Source: Melissococcus plutonius ATCC 35311
Lineage (GTDB): Bacteria > Bacillota > Bacilli > Lactobacillales > Enterococcaceae
Reading direction: 5' to 3'
Length of the DNA stretch: 64,000 bases
Assembly (NCBI RefSeq): GCF_000270185.1
Contig: NC_015516.1
Span: forward strand, 605,001 to 669,000
Below the pieces are notes generated by a model. The model ran no database searches, was not told where the DNA came from, and worked only from the letters and a program-made list of their open reading frames with translations. Made by a program: the position numbers and the translations under genes. This document shows, one piece after another, positions 19,794 to 28,929 of this stretch. Each line of letters starts with the position of its first letter. Position 1 is the first letter of the stretch.

Positions 19794-19943
19794 ATGCGTG
19801 TAAACATTACATTAGAATGTACTTCTTGCAAACATCGCAATTATTTAACGAACAAAAATAAGCGAAACAATCCTGATCGCCTTGAAAAGAAAAAATATTG
19901 TCCAAATGAAAGAAAAGTTACTTTACATCGTGAAACTAAGTAA
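19794..19943 (+). CDS. rpmG: 50S ribosomal protein L33
   Basis: 49-residue L33, beginning [28 protein letters not shown] is 8 bases before the ATG. It keeps the first Cys pair (Cys10, Cys13) and Cys36 of CPNE, but the fourth Cys of the zinc ribbon is absent, a pattern also seen in enterococcal paralogues that need less zinc. It is followed by a strong terminator. Confidence 0.93.
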   Translation: MRVNITLECTSCKHRNYLTNKNKRNNPDRLEKKKYCPNERKVTLHRETK

Positions 19944-19958
19944 ACTTTTTATTAATAA

Positions 19959-20000
19959 GCTAGAAACCTTATATAACAAGGTTTCTAGCTCTTTTTTATT
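19959..20000 (+). terminator. rpmG terminator
   Basis: Perfect 12-bp stem GCTAGAAACCTT (19959-19970), 7-base loop, complementary arm 19978-19989, then TCTTTTTTATT. Confidence 0.9.
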
Positions 20001-20224
20001 CACTTTTCTTATTTTGATGTAGTCGCTGATATAGATTTAAAAATTGACGTAGTTTGCAAAAATTTCACTGGTTTTTTTCTACTTCGGCTGACAAATTTGT
20101 GATGCCCTATTCTAGCTGTGTAGGCTCTCATTTAAATAATTTATAAATTAAAAAGCTATGAGAATTAATCCATTCAGCAAATAATAAATTAATCATATTA
20201 AATAATTTTGAAAAATATAAATGA

Positions 20225-20397
20225 ATAAAAGCAATTTATGAAAAATTAAAATTAGTAGAGTATCCAAACTATAATTATGTTTTGTCTTTTGGCAATATTG
20301 GTATTTTTCCTATGTTCCTAGAGAAATAAATGATATTGATTTAACAGAAAATTATTTGTATGTATCAATCTTAAAACAAATACTTATTGGTAATTGA
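20225..20397 (+). pseudogene. Possible coding remnant, unrecognised
   Basis: The frame from 20225 reads IYEKLKLVEYPNYNYVLSF and then stops. One base away the next frame continues WQYWYFSYVPREINDIDLTE to a stop at 20397. The amino acid composition looks protein-like and the two parts join at TCTTTTGGC. No start codon with an SD is visible and no family is recognised, so this may be chance. Confidence 0.25.
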
Positions 20398-20796
20398 TGG
20401 TGAAAGTAAGTAGATTATGCATATAAAAAAGATATAAAATTAAATATTTATTGTTAAAATTAATTTCTATATTAAAATTCTAAGCAATTATTAAGCTTAT
20501 TTTATAATTTTTAAATATTAAAAAATTGAAAATATAATAAAAATAAATCAGCAATTGTTATAATTATTATTTATATTGTTTAAATATCAAAATTTATAAA
20601 TATTTAATGATATAGTTGGCTTCCAATTTGGTCTTACGTAAAGTAACTACTAATAATCAATAAACAGACTATAATACAAAATAGAAATAGTTTAAGTATT
20701 CCAAATAGTAGATACTTATATGTTGAAAATTAATATCAAATAGTAAATTGAACGATCTTAATTTAAATCTGTCTTGGATAAATTTGATACTATTAA

Positions 20797-20828
20797 ATAA
20801 AAATCTGCCTTCATTAAGAAGGCAAATT
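20797..20828 (-). terminator. Terminator of the minus-strand membrane-protein gene
   Basis: On the minus strand, TGCCTTC (20824-20818), loop TTAAT, GAAGGCA (20812-20806), followed by GATTTTTATTT. It lies directly after the stop at 20830. Confidence 0.75.
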
Positions 20829-20829
20829 T

Positions 20830-22613
20830 TTATGATTGTTTCTTACATTTTTTAATTAAAATTATTAGTAAGTATATACATAAAATTAAATATGAAACTA
20901 TTTGCATATATCGTGCTATAGAAAATATCTTACTCGGTTTATAACCAATTTCAAATACATTCTTTCCTTTTTTAGCCTTAATAATAACACTACCAATATT
21001 AGATGTTTTATAATCAGTGGAAATTAATTTTTTTCCATTTAGCCATAATTCACTTCTATTATAAGCTATAATAGGTAATAACGTTTCTTTTTGATTAAAT
21101 CTATCATTTATCCAAGTAAGTTGTATTATTTTCTTTTTCGAGATAGTTTTTTTAATGTTTAAATGATTCATAACAATTTCATGCCAATATATATCATAAG
21201 GTTTCTTTTTCCATAATTCTTTAGCATTAATTTTGGTAGGTAGATAGTCAGAAACAAGCTTAACTACTAATTGTAATCCCTGACCTAAATGTTTACTTCC
21301 ACTATAAGCTTGTTTTATTTCATTGGGATTAGAACTCAGTACTTTAGTTGCATTTGTATCTGTTGATATAGGATTACCTGAATGCCATGCATTTGAACTA
21401 TCTGCTATAAGTTTATTAATATTTATACATGAAAAAATCGTTATAGTTAAGAATACAGTTAAAATAATTGTTTTAATCTTGAATTTTGACTCTGTTAAAC
21501 GTTGTAAAAATAACGTAAAACCCAAAATAAGTAGAACAAAGGTAATATTAATAAATCTTTGTGGAAATTGTATATCTTGGATTAATTTAAATATTCTTGG
21601 TATATCATCCCATGGTAACAAGTTAGAAGATAAAAGAAGGAAAATAAGCCCTACACAATTAATATTTTTTTCAACTATTGATAAATTTTTCCAATAGAAA
21701 ACTGTAATTACGAACATAAAGATAAACAAAGTAGAGAAAATAAATCCTAGTTTCATCCATCCGGGTTCACTGATAGAAAATTGCATTACATTATTCATCA
21801 TTTTCTCGACTGGATAAGGTTTTGTAATAGTATTTGTTGCATAAATTTCAATAATGGCAGTAATTAATCTTGCTGAAAGTAAAGTAGTAATTAGTATTGC
21901 AATACAAGTATTTAATAACATTTTTGTTTTATTTTTAACTTTTAACATACCAACAATAAAAAATGGAAATAAACTAAAAATAGCAATTATAAAGGTGAAT
22001 AAATGTACATTCAAAAGAATGACTACAGGAATTGCTAATAAAATTGGATTAACTGGTTCTTTATCATCGGTAATCATTTTTATAGCAGAAATATATATTA
22101 ATGGAAGAAAGGCAGCTCCCCAACTTGAAAAGGTTTACCATAATGAATAAAATCCAATAGCTGTTGTTGACATATACATAAAAGACATTATTAAGGATAG
22201 TGAATACTGAATTTTACAAAATCTACCTAATGAATACATTGTTATACCGGCAATACAAAACGAAAGAAAAGACGAGATTAACTGAAATCTAAACCAATTT
22301 TTGGTTATTAAAAGTAGTAATGCCTGCAAAAAAGAAAAGTCAGGACTATATAGAGCATTTACAATCCGACCAGATTGTTGAAACCCATACATTGATTGAA
22401 AATAGTTATATGTATTATTCTTAATTTGCATATAAATTTCATAAATTCTATTCATATGAAAATTTGAATCATTTCCTAAAATAATTGAATGTTTATATAT
22501 CTGAGGAGACATGATTAGAAATGAAACAATAGATATAAATAAAATAGCAATTAATGTTTCTTTATTTTTTTCCATGGAATATTTACTTTAGAAATAGATT
22601 TTTTGTCTCCCAT
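20830..22613 (-). pseudogene. Large polytopic membrane protein (YfhO/PTPS-related type), frameshift plus nonsense
   Basis: Reconstructed as about 594 residues with many membrane helices and a C-terminal extracellular domain before a last helix. The N-terminal GNDSNFHMNRIYEIY recalls the D-x-x-FHxxR motif of YfhO/6-pyruvoyl-tetrahydropterin-synthase-related membrane proteins, which act in cell-surface glycan decoration. ATG 22613 has AAGGAG 7 bases upstream and reads MGDKKSISKVNIPW, then a 1-base loss in an A7 run (22571-22565) shifts into the main frame. An in-frame TAA at 22135-22137 cuts the gene again; after it the same frame runs on to 20830. Confidence 0.75.
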
Positions 22614-23320
22614 TGTATCACTCCTTAAAACATAGATAGTTAATAGTATAACAAGAAAATAATCAATAACCAAGTTGTTTTCAATTTAACAATAAAATTT
22701 ATTTCTAACAAGTTAGTTAAGATAATCGCCTAGTTCTTTTTTTAAAAACTGTTAATTCCTTTTTATCTTTTTTGGTAACATGATTTTATATAAAAGAATA
22801 AATGTATTTTTTATAGACTATGTGAATTTTTATCCTACTTTTTTCAATTTGTACTTTATACTTATAATTCTTGGTAGCTAGAAATGAAATAGTAATAATA
22901 GGGTACAAGCGTTTTTCCTATATTATTTATGCTATATACACAGAGTTTGTAGTTTTACTCAAACTTTTTAGATATTTTTACAAATAAAAATTCTTTCAAA
23001 TAAGAGAGTAGAATATATCTTGCTTCTTTTTACTTGTTTGAAATTTTAGTCTAATGTAGGCTTCAATATTTATTTTTTAATAAAAATATTTATGAATTGA
23101 TGGTTAGAAATTTTTATTGTTTTTTCTTATAAACGAGGAAAACAATTTTGTTTTATTTATTTATATTTTGATCATTTATTTGTTTTTATTTTATTCTTTA
23201 AAATTGATGGATAATAAATAAAACAATAAATTATTGATTGCTATTTTTGTTTGTTTTTAATAAACTAAAAATCAGAGTCATGTCAACTAACGAATGATTT
23301 AATAGAACAAGAGGAAATAT
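22614..23320. other. Gene-free region upstream of fau
   Basis: About 700 bases with no supported gene. The left edge holds the minus-strand SD (AAGGAG, 22626-22621) of the broken membrane-protein gene. The remainder is A/T-rich with stop codons in all frames, and I see no hairpin with a convincing T tract. Confidence 0.5.
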
Positions 23321-23884
23321 ATGAAAAAAGATGAATTATGTATTTTAGGTTTAGAAAACTTAAAACGGTTAAGACAACACCCTACAATAAAAGCAACCAA
23401 AGAAGCAGCTATTTATTCAGCATTTTTTGCTAGCGATTATTGGCGTGAAGCACAGATTATTGGAGCGATTCGTCCATTGCCATTCGAATTTAATATGACT
23501 CGGTTATTTGAGGAAGCGTTTAAAGTAAGAAAAATAATTGCGCTACCAAAGGTGATGAGGGAAAAACAATTAATTTTTCATGAGGTTGTTAGTGATTCTG
23601 CCTTCGAAAAAAATAGTTTAGGAATTGAAGAACCAAAATCCAGTAATTTATGGATCCCAAAAGAAAAGCTGGATTTGATCATAGTTCCAGGAATCATTTT
23701 TAATTTATCTGGGTTTCGAATTGGTTTTGGCGGGGGATACTATGATCGATTTCTAAAAAACTATTCAGGAAAAACCTGTAGCTTTGTTTTTAACGAGCAA
23801 ATTTTTGAAAACTGGCAACCTGAAATTTTTGATCAACCTGTTCAAAAATTATTTATTGATAAATTAGGAGGCAAAAATGAATAA
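23321..23884 (+). CDS. fau: 5-formyltetrahydrofolate cyclo-ligase
   Basis: Converts 5-formyl-THF to 5,10-methenyl-THF with ATP. 187 residues with the family's nucleotide/folate-binding motif FRIGFGGGYYDRFL and the preceding DLIIVPGIIF strand. It overlaps the rhomboid gene by 8 bases, the common order in Firmicutes (fau, rhomboid, yqgQ, glcK). Confidence 0.95.
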   Translation: MKKDELCILGLENLKRLRQHPTIKATKEAAIYSAFFASDYWREAQIIGAIRPLPFEFNMTRLFEEAFKVRKIIALPKVMREKQLIFHEVVSDSAFEKNSLGIEEPKSSNLWIPKEKLDLIIVPGIIFNLSGFRIGFGGGYYDRFLKNYSGKTCSFVFNEQIFENWQPEIFDQPVQKLFIDKLGGKNE

Positions 23885-24581
23885 TCAAAAGAAGATACAA
23901 TCTTTATTGAAGCAGCCATTTATCACTTACTGCTTAATAGGTATTACTGTTATTATATTTTTAGCAATGGAATTTTCTGGCGGTTCAGAAAATAGTAGGG
24001 TATTAATTCAGTTTGGAGCCTTGGTACGTCCTTATATATTAATAAATAAAGAATATTGGCGCTTGTTTACTCCAATTTTTCTTCACATTGGTTGGATGCA
24101 TTTAATACTTAATATGGTTACGCTTTACTATATCGGTGAACAAATTGAACGTATCTATGGTCACTGGCGTTATTTAGGTATTTACTTATTAAGTGGGATT
24201 GCTGGAAATGTATTAAGTTTCAGTTTTGGTTCTTTAAATAGTATTTCTGCTGGTGCTAGTACTGCTTTATTTGGTTTATTTGGTGCATTTGTTATTTTAG
24301 GTAAACATTTTAAAAATAATCCAGCTATTTTAGAAATGGTACGTCAATATACAATTTTTATTATGATTAATTTAATTTTTAATTTATTTAGTAGTTCGGT
24401 GGATATCATGGGACATATCGGTGGACTATTTGGTGGATTGCTACTCTCAGTTGCTTTTTCACTACCCAAACAAAACGAAACTTTTAGTCTTAGAGAGCGA
24501 TTAGCTGCGGCAATAGCTTTTCTATTTCTACTCTGTATTTGTTTTGCTTTTGGACTAAAAAGGTATGGAGTATTTTTCTAG
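23877..24581 (+). CDS. Rhomboid-family intramembrane serine protease
   Basis: 234 residues, at least six membrane helices. The catalytic serine is in GASTALFG and the catalytic histidine in IMGHIGGLFGG, with HIGWMHLILNM in the first core helix. Homologous to the B. subtilis YqgP/GluP core without its long soluble N-terminus. The substrate is unknown. It overlaps fau upstream; yqgQ follows after 18 bases with SD AAAGGAAG. Confidence 0.92.
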   Translation: MNNQKKIQSLLKQPFITYCLIGITVIIFLAMEFSGGSENSRVLIQFGALVRPYILINKEYWRLFTPIFLHIGWMHLILNMVTLYYIGEQIERIYGHWRYLGIYLLSGIAGNVLSFSFGSLNSISAGASTALFGLFGAFVILGKHFKNNPAILEMVRQYTIFIMINLIFNLFSSSVDIMGHIGGLFGGLLLSVAFSLPKQNETFSLRERLAAAIAFLFLLCICFAFGLKRYGVFF

Positions 24582-24599
24582 TGAGAAAGGAAGTTTTGT

Positions 24600-24812
24600 A
24601 TGAAAACTTTATATGACGTACAACAACTATTCAAACAATTTGGTATCTATATCTATGTAGGGTCAAGAATATATGATATTGAATTAATGATCATTGAATT
24701 AAAGAATCTGTATGATGGACAATTGATTGATAAACAAACCTATCTAAAAGCGTTAAGAGTATTAAAAAGAGAACATCATATAGAAGAAAGAAAGCAGAAA
24801 GGAATTGAATGA
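24600..24812 (+). CDS. YqgQ-family small protein (DUF910)
   Basis: 70-residue helical protein, LYDVQQLFKQFGIYIYVG at its start, matching the DUF910 family that always lies between the rhomboid gene and glucokinase. Function unknown. The stop overlaps the glcK start (ATGA). Confidence 0.88.
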   Translation: MKTLYDVQQLFKQFGIYIYVGSRIYDIELMIIELKNLYDGQLIDKQTYLKALRVLKREHHIEERKQKGIE

Positions 24813-25783
24813 TGGATAAGAAATTAATTGGTATTGACCTAGGTGGAACTACAATCAAATTTGCTATTTTAACTGTAGATGGCATTATTCAACAAAAATG
24901 GAGTGTTCAAACGAATATTTTAGATGAGGGTACCCATATTATTGATGACATTGTCGCTTCAATTAATCATCGACTCGCTCTTTATCACATGCAACCAGAA
25001 GAGTTTATTGGAATTGGCATGGGAACACCAGGAAGTGTCGATATTGAAAAAGGGACAGTCATTGGTGCATATAATTTAAATTGGAATACCTTACAATTTG
25101 TAAAGAATCAAGTAGAAGAAGAAACAGGCATTTCTTTTATGTTAGACAACGATGCAAATGTTGCTGTTCTAGGTGAAGATTGGATGGGAGCAGGTAAAAA
25201 TAGTAAGGATGTTGTCTTTATCACATTAGGCACAGGTGTTGGCGGTGGCATTATCGCACAAGGACAATTAATTCATGGAACAAAGGGTTGTGCTGGTGAG
25301 ATTGGACATGTTACGGTTGATCCTAATGGATTCAAATGTACCTGTGGAAAAAGAGGGTGTCTTGAAACAGTATCAAGTGCTACTGGTATTGTTCGAGTAG
25401 CTAGACAACTATCAGAAGAATATGTTGGTAATTCTTCTTTAAAGAAAGCCATTGATGAAGGGCAGGCAGTTACAAGTAAAAATGTATTTAATTATGCAGA
25501 ATTAGAAAATGATCCATTGGCATTAAAAGTAGTAGATCGTGTTTGTTATTTTTTGGGACTTGCTTTAGGAAATATTGGCAATACATTAAATCCAAATAGC
25601 ATTATCATTGGTGGTGGTGTCTCTGCAGCCGGTGAATTCTTGAGAAGTCGTATTCAAACATATTTTGATCGTTTTACTTCCCCACAAGTTAGAGAAAGTA
25701 CTAAACTCAAGTTAGCACAATTAGGAAATGAAGCCGGTGTTATTGGTGCAGCCTCATTAGCATTAAATTATTTGGAAAATTAG
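24809..25783 (+). CDS. glcK: ROK-family glucokinase
   Basis: Phosphorylates glucose with ATP. 324 residues. It has the phosphate-binding IGIDLGGTTIKF at the N-terminus, catalytic DNDANVAVLGE, TLGTGVGGGI, and the ROK zinc motif CTCGKRGCLE near residue 187. Two adjacent ATGs (24809, 24812) are possible starts; the first overlaps the yqgQ stop. The rhodanese-like gene follows after 30 bases. Confidence 0.95.
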   Translation: MMDKKLIGIDLGGTTIKFAILTVDGIIQQKWSVQTNILDEGTHIIDDIVASINHRLALYHMQPEEFIGIGMGTPGSVDIEKGTVIGAYNLNWNTLQFVKNQVEEETGISFMLDNDANVAVLGEDWMGAGKNSKDVVFITLGTGVGGGIIAQGQLIHGTKGCAGEIGHVTVDPNGFKCTCGKRGCLETVSSATGIVRVARQLSEEYVGNSSLKKAIDEGQAVTSKNVFNYAELENDPLALKVVDRVCYFLGLALGNIGNTLNPNSIIIGGGVSAAGEFLRSRIQTYFDRFTSPQVRESTKLKLAQLGNEAGVIGAASLALNYLEN

Positions 25784-25813
25784 ATATTGAATAAAGAAAG
25801 GGAGTAACCTATC

Positions 25814-26206
25814 ATGGTATTAATTTTATGGATTATCATTTTTGTTATTGTAATTGTTTGGGGAGGTATTGAGTTATACATACATTTAATGGCACGAAGA
25901 TCGGCAAAAGCTTTATCAGAAGAAGATTTCAAAGCAGAAATGAAAAAAGCCCAATTAATCGATTTAAGAGAAAAAGATATTTTTAATGCTGGACACATTT
26001 TGGGAGCAAGAAATTTGCCGTATAGTATGCTTAACGCAACTATGGGATCTTTAAGAAAAGATAAACCAATTTATCTATATGATCAAAAAAAAGCGCTAAG
26101 TATGCGAGCAGCAAATAAACTAAGAAAAAATGGTTATACAAATATTTTTTATTTAAAAGATGGTTATGAAAATTGGCAAGGAAAAATAAAAAAGAAAACA
26201 ATGTAG
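25814..26206 (+). CDS. Membrane-anchored rhodanese-like protein without the catalytic Cys
   Basis: 130 residues. One N-terminal helix (LILWIIIFVIVIVWGGIEL), then a rhodanese fold with LIDLREKDIFNAGHILGARN and a late FYLKDGYENW. In active sulfurtransferases the loop after the central strand reads YC-x5-R; here it is YDQKKALSMR, with Asp90 in the Cys position. So sulfur transfer is unlikely, and a binding or structural role is more plausible. It follows glcK in many Lactobacillales. Confidence 0.88.
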   Translation: MVLILWIIIFVIVIVWGGIELYIHLMARRSAKALSEEDFKAEMKKAQLIDLREKDIFNAGHILGARNLPYSMLNATMGSLRKDKPIYLYDQKKALSMRAANKLRKNGYTNIFYLKDGYENWQGKIKKKTM

Positions 26207-26242
26207 TAATTATTTCTAACTAATAATTGGTTTTTAATCATT

Positions 26243-26283
26243 AAAAACAATAAAAAGCAAAATTGCTTTTTATTGTTTTTCTT
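26243..26283 (+). terminator. Terminator after the glcK operon
   Basis: Perfect 18-bp stem: AAAAACAATAAAAAGCAA (26243-26260), 2-base loop, arm 26263-26280, ending in a T run. Confidence 0.85.
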
Positions 26284-26399
26284 TTTAATCTGATTCATGA
26301 TTCAAAAAATGACTAGTTTTTTCAATTCTTTTTACAGAATTAAGAAAAAGGTAAAGGCCGAGAAATTTCTTTTTCTCAATCTTTATGATTATTATTTAA

Positions 26400-26567
26400 C
26401 TAGCGAGCAACACGTTTGCGCATTGCTTTTTTTCTATTTTCTTCAATCATATCTTCTTTTTCTTCAATTGGATCAATGACTGTTTTTTTGACCATAGCTG
26501 AGAATCCAGCAACAGTTGCACAAGTTAAAGCAATACCGAATAGTACGCCGGAAAAGAATTTTTTCAT
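26400..26567 (-). CDS. DUF3042-family small protein
   Basis: 55 residues from ATG 26567 to TAG at 26402-26400. It begins MKKFFSGVLFGIALTCATV, with an N-terminal hydrophobic helix, then a charged tail (IEEKEDMIEENRKKAMRKR). This is the DUF3042 pattern of Lactobacillales; the function is unknown. On the minus strand GGAGG lies 9 bases before the ATG. It is divergent from galK and short enough to be missed by length-limited gene finding. Confidence 0.85.
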   Translation of the reverse strand: MKKFFSGVLFGIALTCATVAGFSAMVKKTVIDPIEEKEDMIEENRKKAMRKRVAR

Positions 26568-26663
26568 AAGAATCTGCCTCCATAATTTTTTCTAGTTATT
26601 CTTATTATGAGACACAAAGCAAAAAAATTCCAACAATTTTCTACAAAATTTAAAATAAAATAA

Positions 26664-26704
26664 TTGTTAATATTTAGTAAATATTTTATAATAAATTTAC
26701 TAAA
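26664..26704 (+). promoter_or_regulatory. gal operon promoter with a palindromic operator candidate
   Basis: TTGTTA (26664-26669), 17-base spacer, TATAAT (26687-26692). The -10 element lies inside a perfect inverted repeat TTTAGTAAAT (26673-26682) and ATTTACTAAA (26695-26704). A repressor bound there would cover the -10 region; GalR encoded at the end of the operon is the obvious candidate (inference). Confidence 0.65.
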
Positions 26705-26723
26705 AGAAAAGGGGAAAAGGAGA

Positions 26724-27884
26724 ATGAAGGAAAAATTAGGAGGATTGTTTAAACAAATTTTTGATGAAGCATCTGAAGGCATCTATTTTTCACCTGGAAG
26801 AATTAATTTGATCGGTGAACATACTGATTATAATGGTGGACATGTTTTTCCAGCAGCAATTACAATTGGAACATACGGGGCTGCTAGGAAGAGACAAGAT
26901 AATCAACTACGTTTTTATTCGGAAAAATTTCCACAATTAGGTATTATTCAAAGTAATTTGGATGAATTAGTCTATAAAAAAGAAGATGATTGGGCAAATT
27001 ATCCTAAAGGCGTTCTCAAATATTTAAAAGAGAAGTATCCACAATTAACTTTTGGAATGGATATTTTGTTTTGTGGAGATATTCCAAATGGTGCAGGTCT
27101 TTCTTCTTCTGCATCGATTGAACTCTTAATGGGTGTTATTGTTGATGATTTGTTTTAAATTGCTATAAAAAGATTATAAATAGTTAAAATAGGTCAGCAG
27201 GTTGAGAATAATTTTATCGGTGTTAACCCTGGAATTATGGATCAATTTGCAATTGGCATGGGCAAAAAAAACCAAGCGATACTTTTAGATACCAACACTT
27301 TAGAGTATAATTATGTACCGGCTTATTTTTCTGATCATCAAGTCATAATTATGAATACGAATAAACGCCGAGAATTAGCTGATTCAAAATATAATGAAAG
27401 AAGAACTGAATGTGAAAAAGCTTTACAAGCTCTTCAAAAATCCCTACCCATCCACTCATTAGGCGAGTTAACTGAAGAACAATTAAAAGAAAATCAAAAC
27501 TTGATTCCTAATGACATACTACTTAAACGAGCACGACATGCAGTGAGTGAAAATGAACGTACATTACAGGCAGAAAAGGCATTAAAAGAAAATGATCTGG
27601 TTACATTTGGCCAACTCTTAAATGCTTCACATGCTTCACTAAGGAAAGACTATGAAGTAACCGGACCTGAATTGGATACACTAGTTGCAGCAGCTCAATC
27701 ACAACCAGGTGTACTCGGAGCACGAATGACAGGTGCCGGTTTTGGTGGTTGTGCCATTGCCTTAGTCAATAGAGATCAGACAGAGACGTTCATTGAAAAT
27801 GTTGATGATACTTACAAAGAACAAATTGGATATGCTGCTGATTTTTATCCAGCTGCTATTGATGATGGAACTAGAAAATTATAA
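26724..27884 (+). pseudogene. galK: Galactokinase, two in-frame stop codons
   Basis: First enzyme of the Leloir pathway (galactose to galactose-1-phosphate). Reconstructed length is 386 residues, normal for the family. N-terminal GRINLIGEHTDYNGG, ATP-binding GAGLSSSAS and C-terminal [11 protein letters not shown] are all present. TAA codons at 27156-27158 and 27177-27179 lie in the same frame, and the sequence continues [23 protein letters not shown] after them. The 5' piece ends near residue 144 and lacks half the active site. Start ATG 26724 has AAAAGGAGA. Galactokinase activity should be lost. Confidence 0.93.
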
Positions 27885-27928
27885 AAAATCGATTGATAAA
27901 ATTTTAAATTGAGAAAGAGAGTGAAAAA

Positions 27929-28918
27929 ATGTCAATACTAGTATTAGGTGGCGCAGGTTATATTGGATCACATGCAGTAGATCAGTTAATCACTAAGGGA
28001 TATGAAGTAATCGTCATTGATAATTTACAAACTGGGCATCGAGAAGCAGTTAATGATCAAGCAATATTTTATCAAGGTGATATTCGAGATAAAGAATTTT
28101 TAAAATCGGTTTTCAAAAAAGAAAATATTGAGGGAATTATTCATTTTGCAGCAAATTCTTTGGTTGGTGAATCCGTTGAAAAACCATTAATGTATTTTAA
28201 TAATAATGTATATGGTATGCAAATTCTCTTAGAAGTGATGCAAGAATTTGGTGTTAAGAAGATCGTCTTTTCCTCTACTGCAGCAACCTATGGCGAACCG
28301 AAAGAAACACCAATTAAGGAAACTACACCAACAAATCCGACCAATCCATATGGTGAAAGTAAATTGATGATGGAAAAAATGATGAAATGGTGTGATGGTG
28401 CTTATGGTATGCATTTTGTGGCATTACGTTATTTTAATGTTGCTGGTGCTAAAAAGAATGCTTCTATCGGTGAGGATCATCACCCAGAGACACATTTAAT
28501 TCCAATTGTTTTACAGGTTGCTTCAGGAACACGTGACGTGTTAAATATTTATGGAAATGATTACCCAACAATAGATGGAACATGCGTTCGAGATTATGTT
28601 TATATTGAGGATTTGATTGCTGCACATATTTTAGCTTTAGAATATCTAGAGAATGGTGGAAAAAGTGATGTCTTTAATTTAGGTAGTAATACTGGCTATT
28701 CTGTAAAAGAGATCCTTGAAGCAGCAAGAGAAGTAACAAAAAAGGAAATTCCAGCAAAAATTGTTGCTAGAAGATCAGGTGATCCTAGTACGTTAGTTGC
28801 ATCTAGTGAAAAAGCAAAACAAATTCTTGGCTGGCAACCAAAAGTAACAAGCATTAAAGAAATTATTCAAACCGCATGGCAATGGCATGAGAAACATCCA
28901 GCTGGTTATAATGATTAG
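27929..28918 (+). CDS. galE: UDP-glucose 4-epimerase
   Basis: Interconverts UDP-glucose and UDP-galactose. 329 residues, SDR fold with NAD motif GGAGYIGSH at residues 7-15, FSSTAATYG and catalytic YGESK near 147. It is intact although galK upstream is dead, which makes sense because UDP-galactose is also needed for cell-surface glycans. galT follows after 11 bases. Confidence 0.96.
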   Translation: MSILVLGGAGYIGSHAVDQLITKGYEVIVIDNLQTGHREAVNDQAIFYQGDIRDKEFLKSVFKKENIEGIIHFAANSLVGESVEKPLMYFNNNVYGMQILLEVMQEFGVKKIVFSSTAATYGEPKETPIKETTPTNPTNPYGESKLMMEKMMKWCDGAYGMHFVALRYFNVAGAKKNASIGEDHHPETHLIPIVLQVASGTRDVLNIYGNDYPTIDGTCVRDYVYIEDLIAAHILALEYLENGGKSDVFNLGSNTGYSVKEILEAAREVTKKEIPAKIVARRSGDPSTLVASSEKAKQILGWQPKVTSIKEIIQTAWQWHEKHPAGYND

Positions 28919-28929
28919 GAGGAAAAATT

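Larger units (their letters stand above)
19944..20829. other. Gene-poor region with traces of decayed coding sequence
   Basis: About 890 bases. The first part is the rpmG terminator. On the minus strand near 20000-20100, short frames end in a plausible tail (NFCKLRQFLNLYQRLHQ) interrupted by a stop. On the plus strand, 20225-20397 reads as a broken peptide over two frames (listed separately). The rest is low-complexity A/T. I recognise no family. Confidence 0.4.

Noticed and set aside
26297-26479. 60-residue plus-strand frame
   Set aside because: It is the antisense shadow of the well-supported DUF3042 gene on the minus strand.
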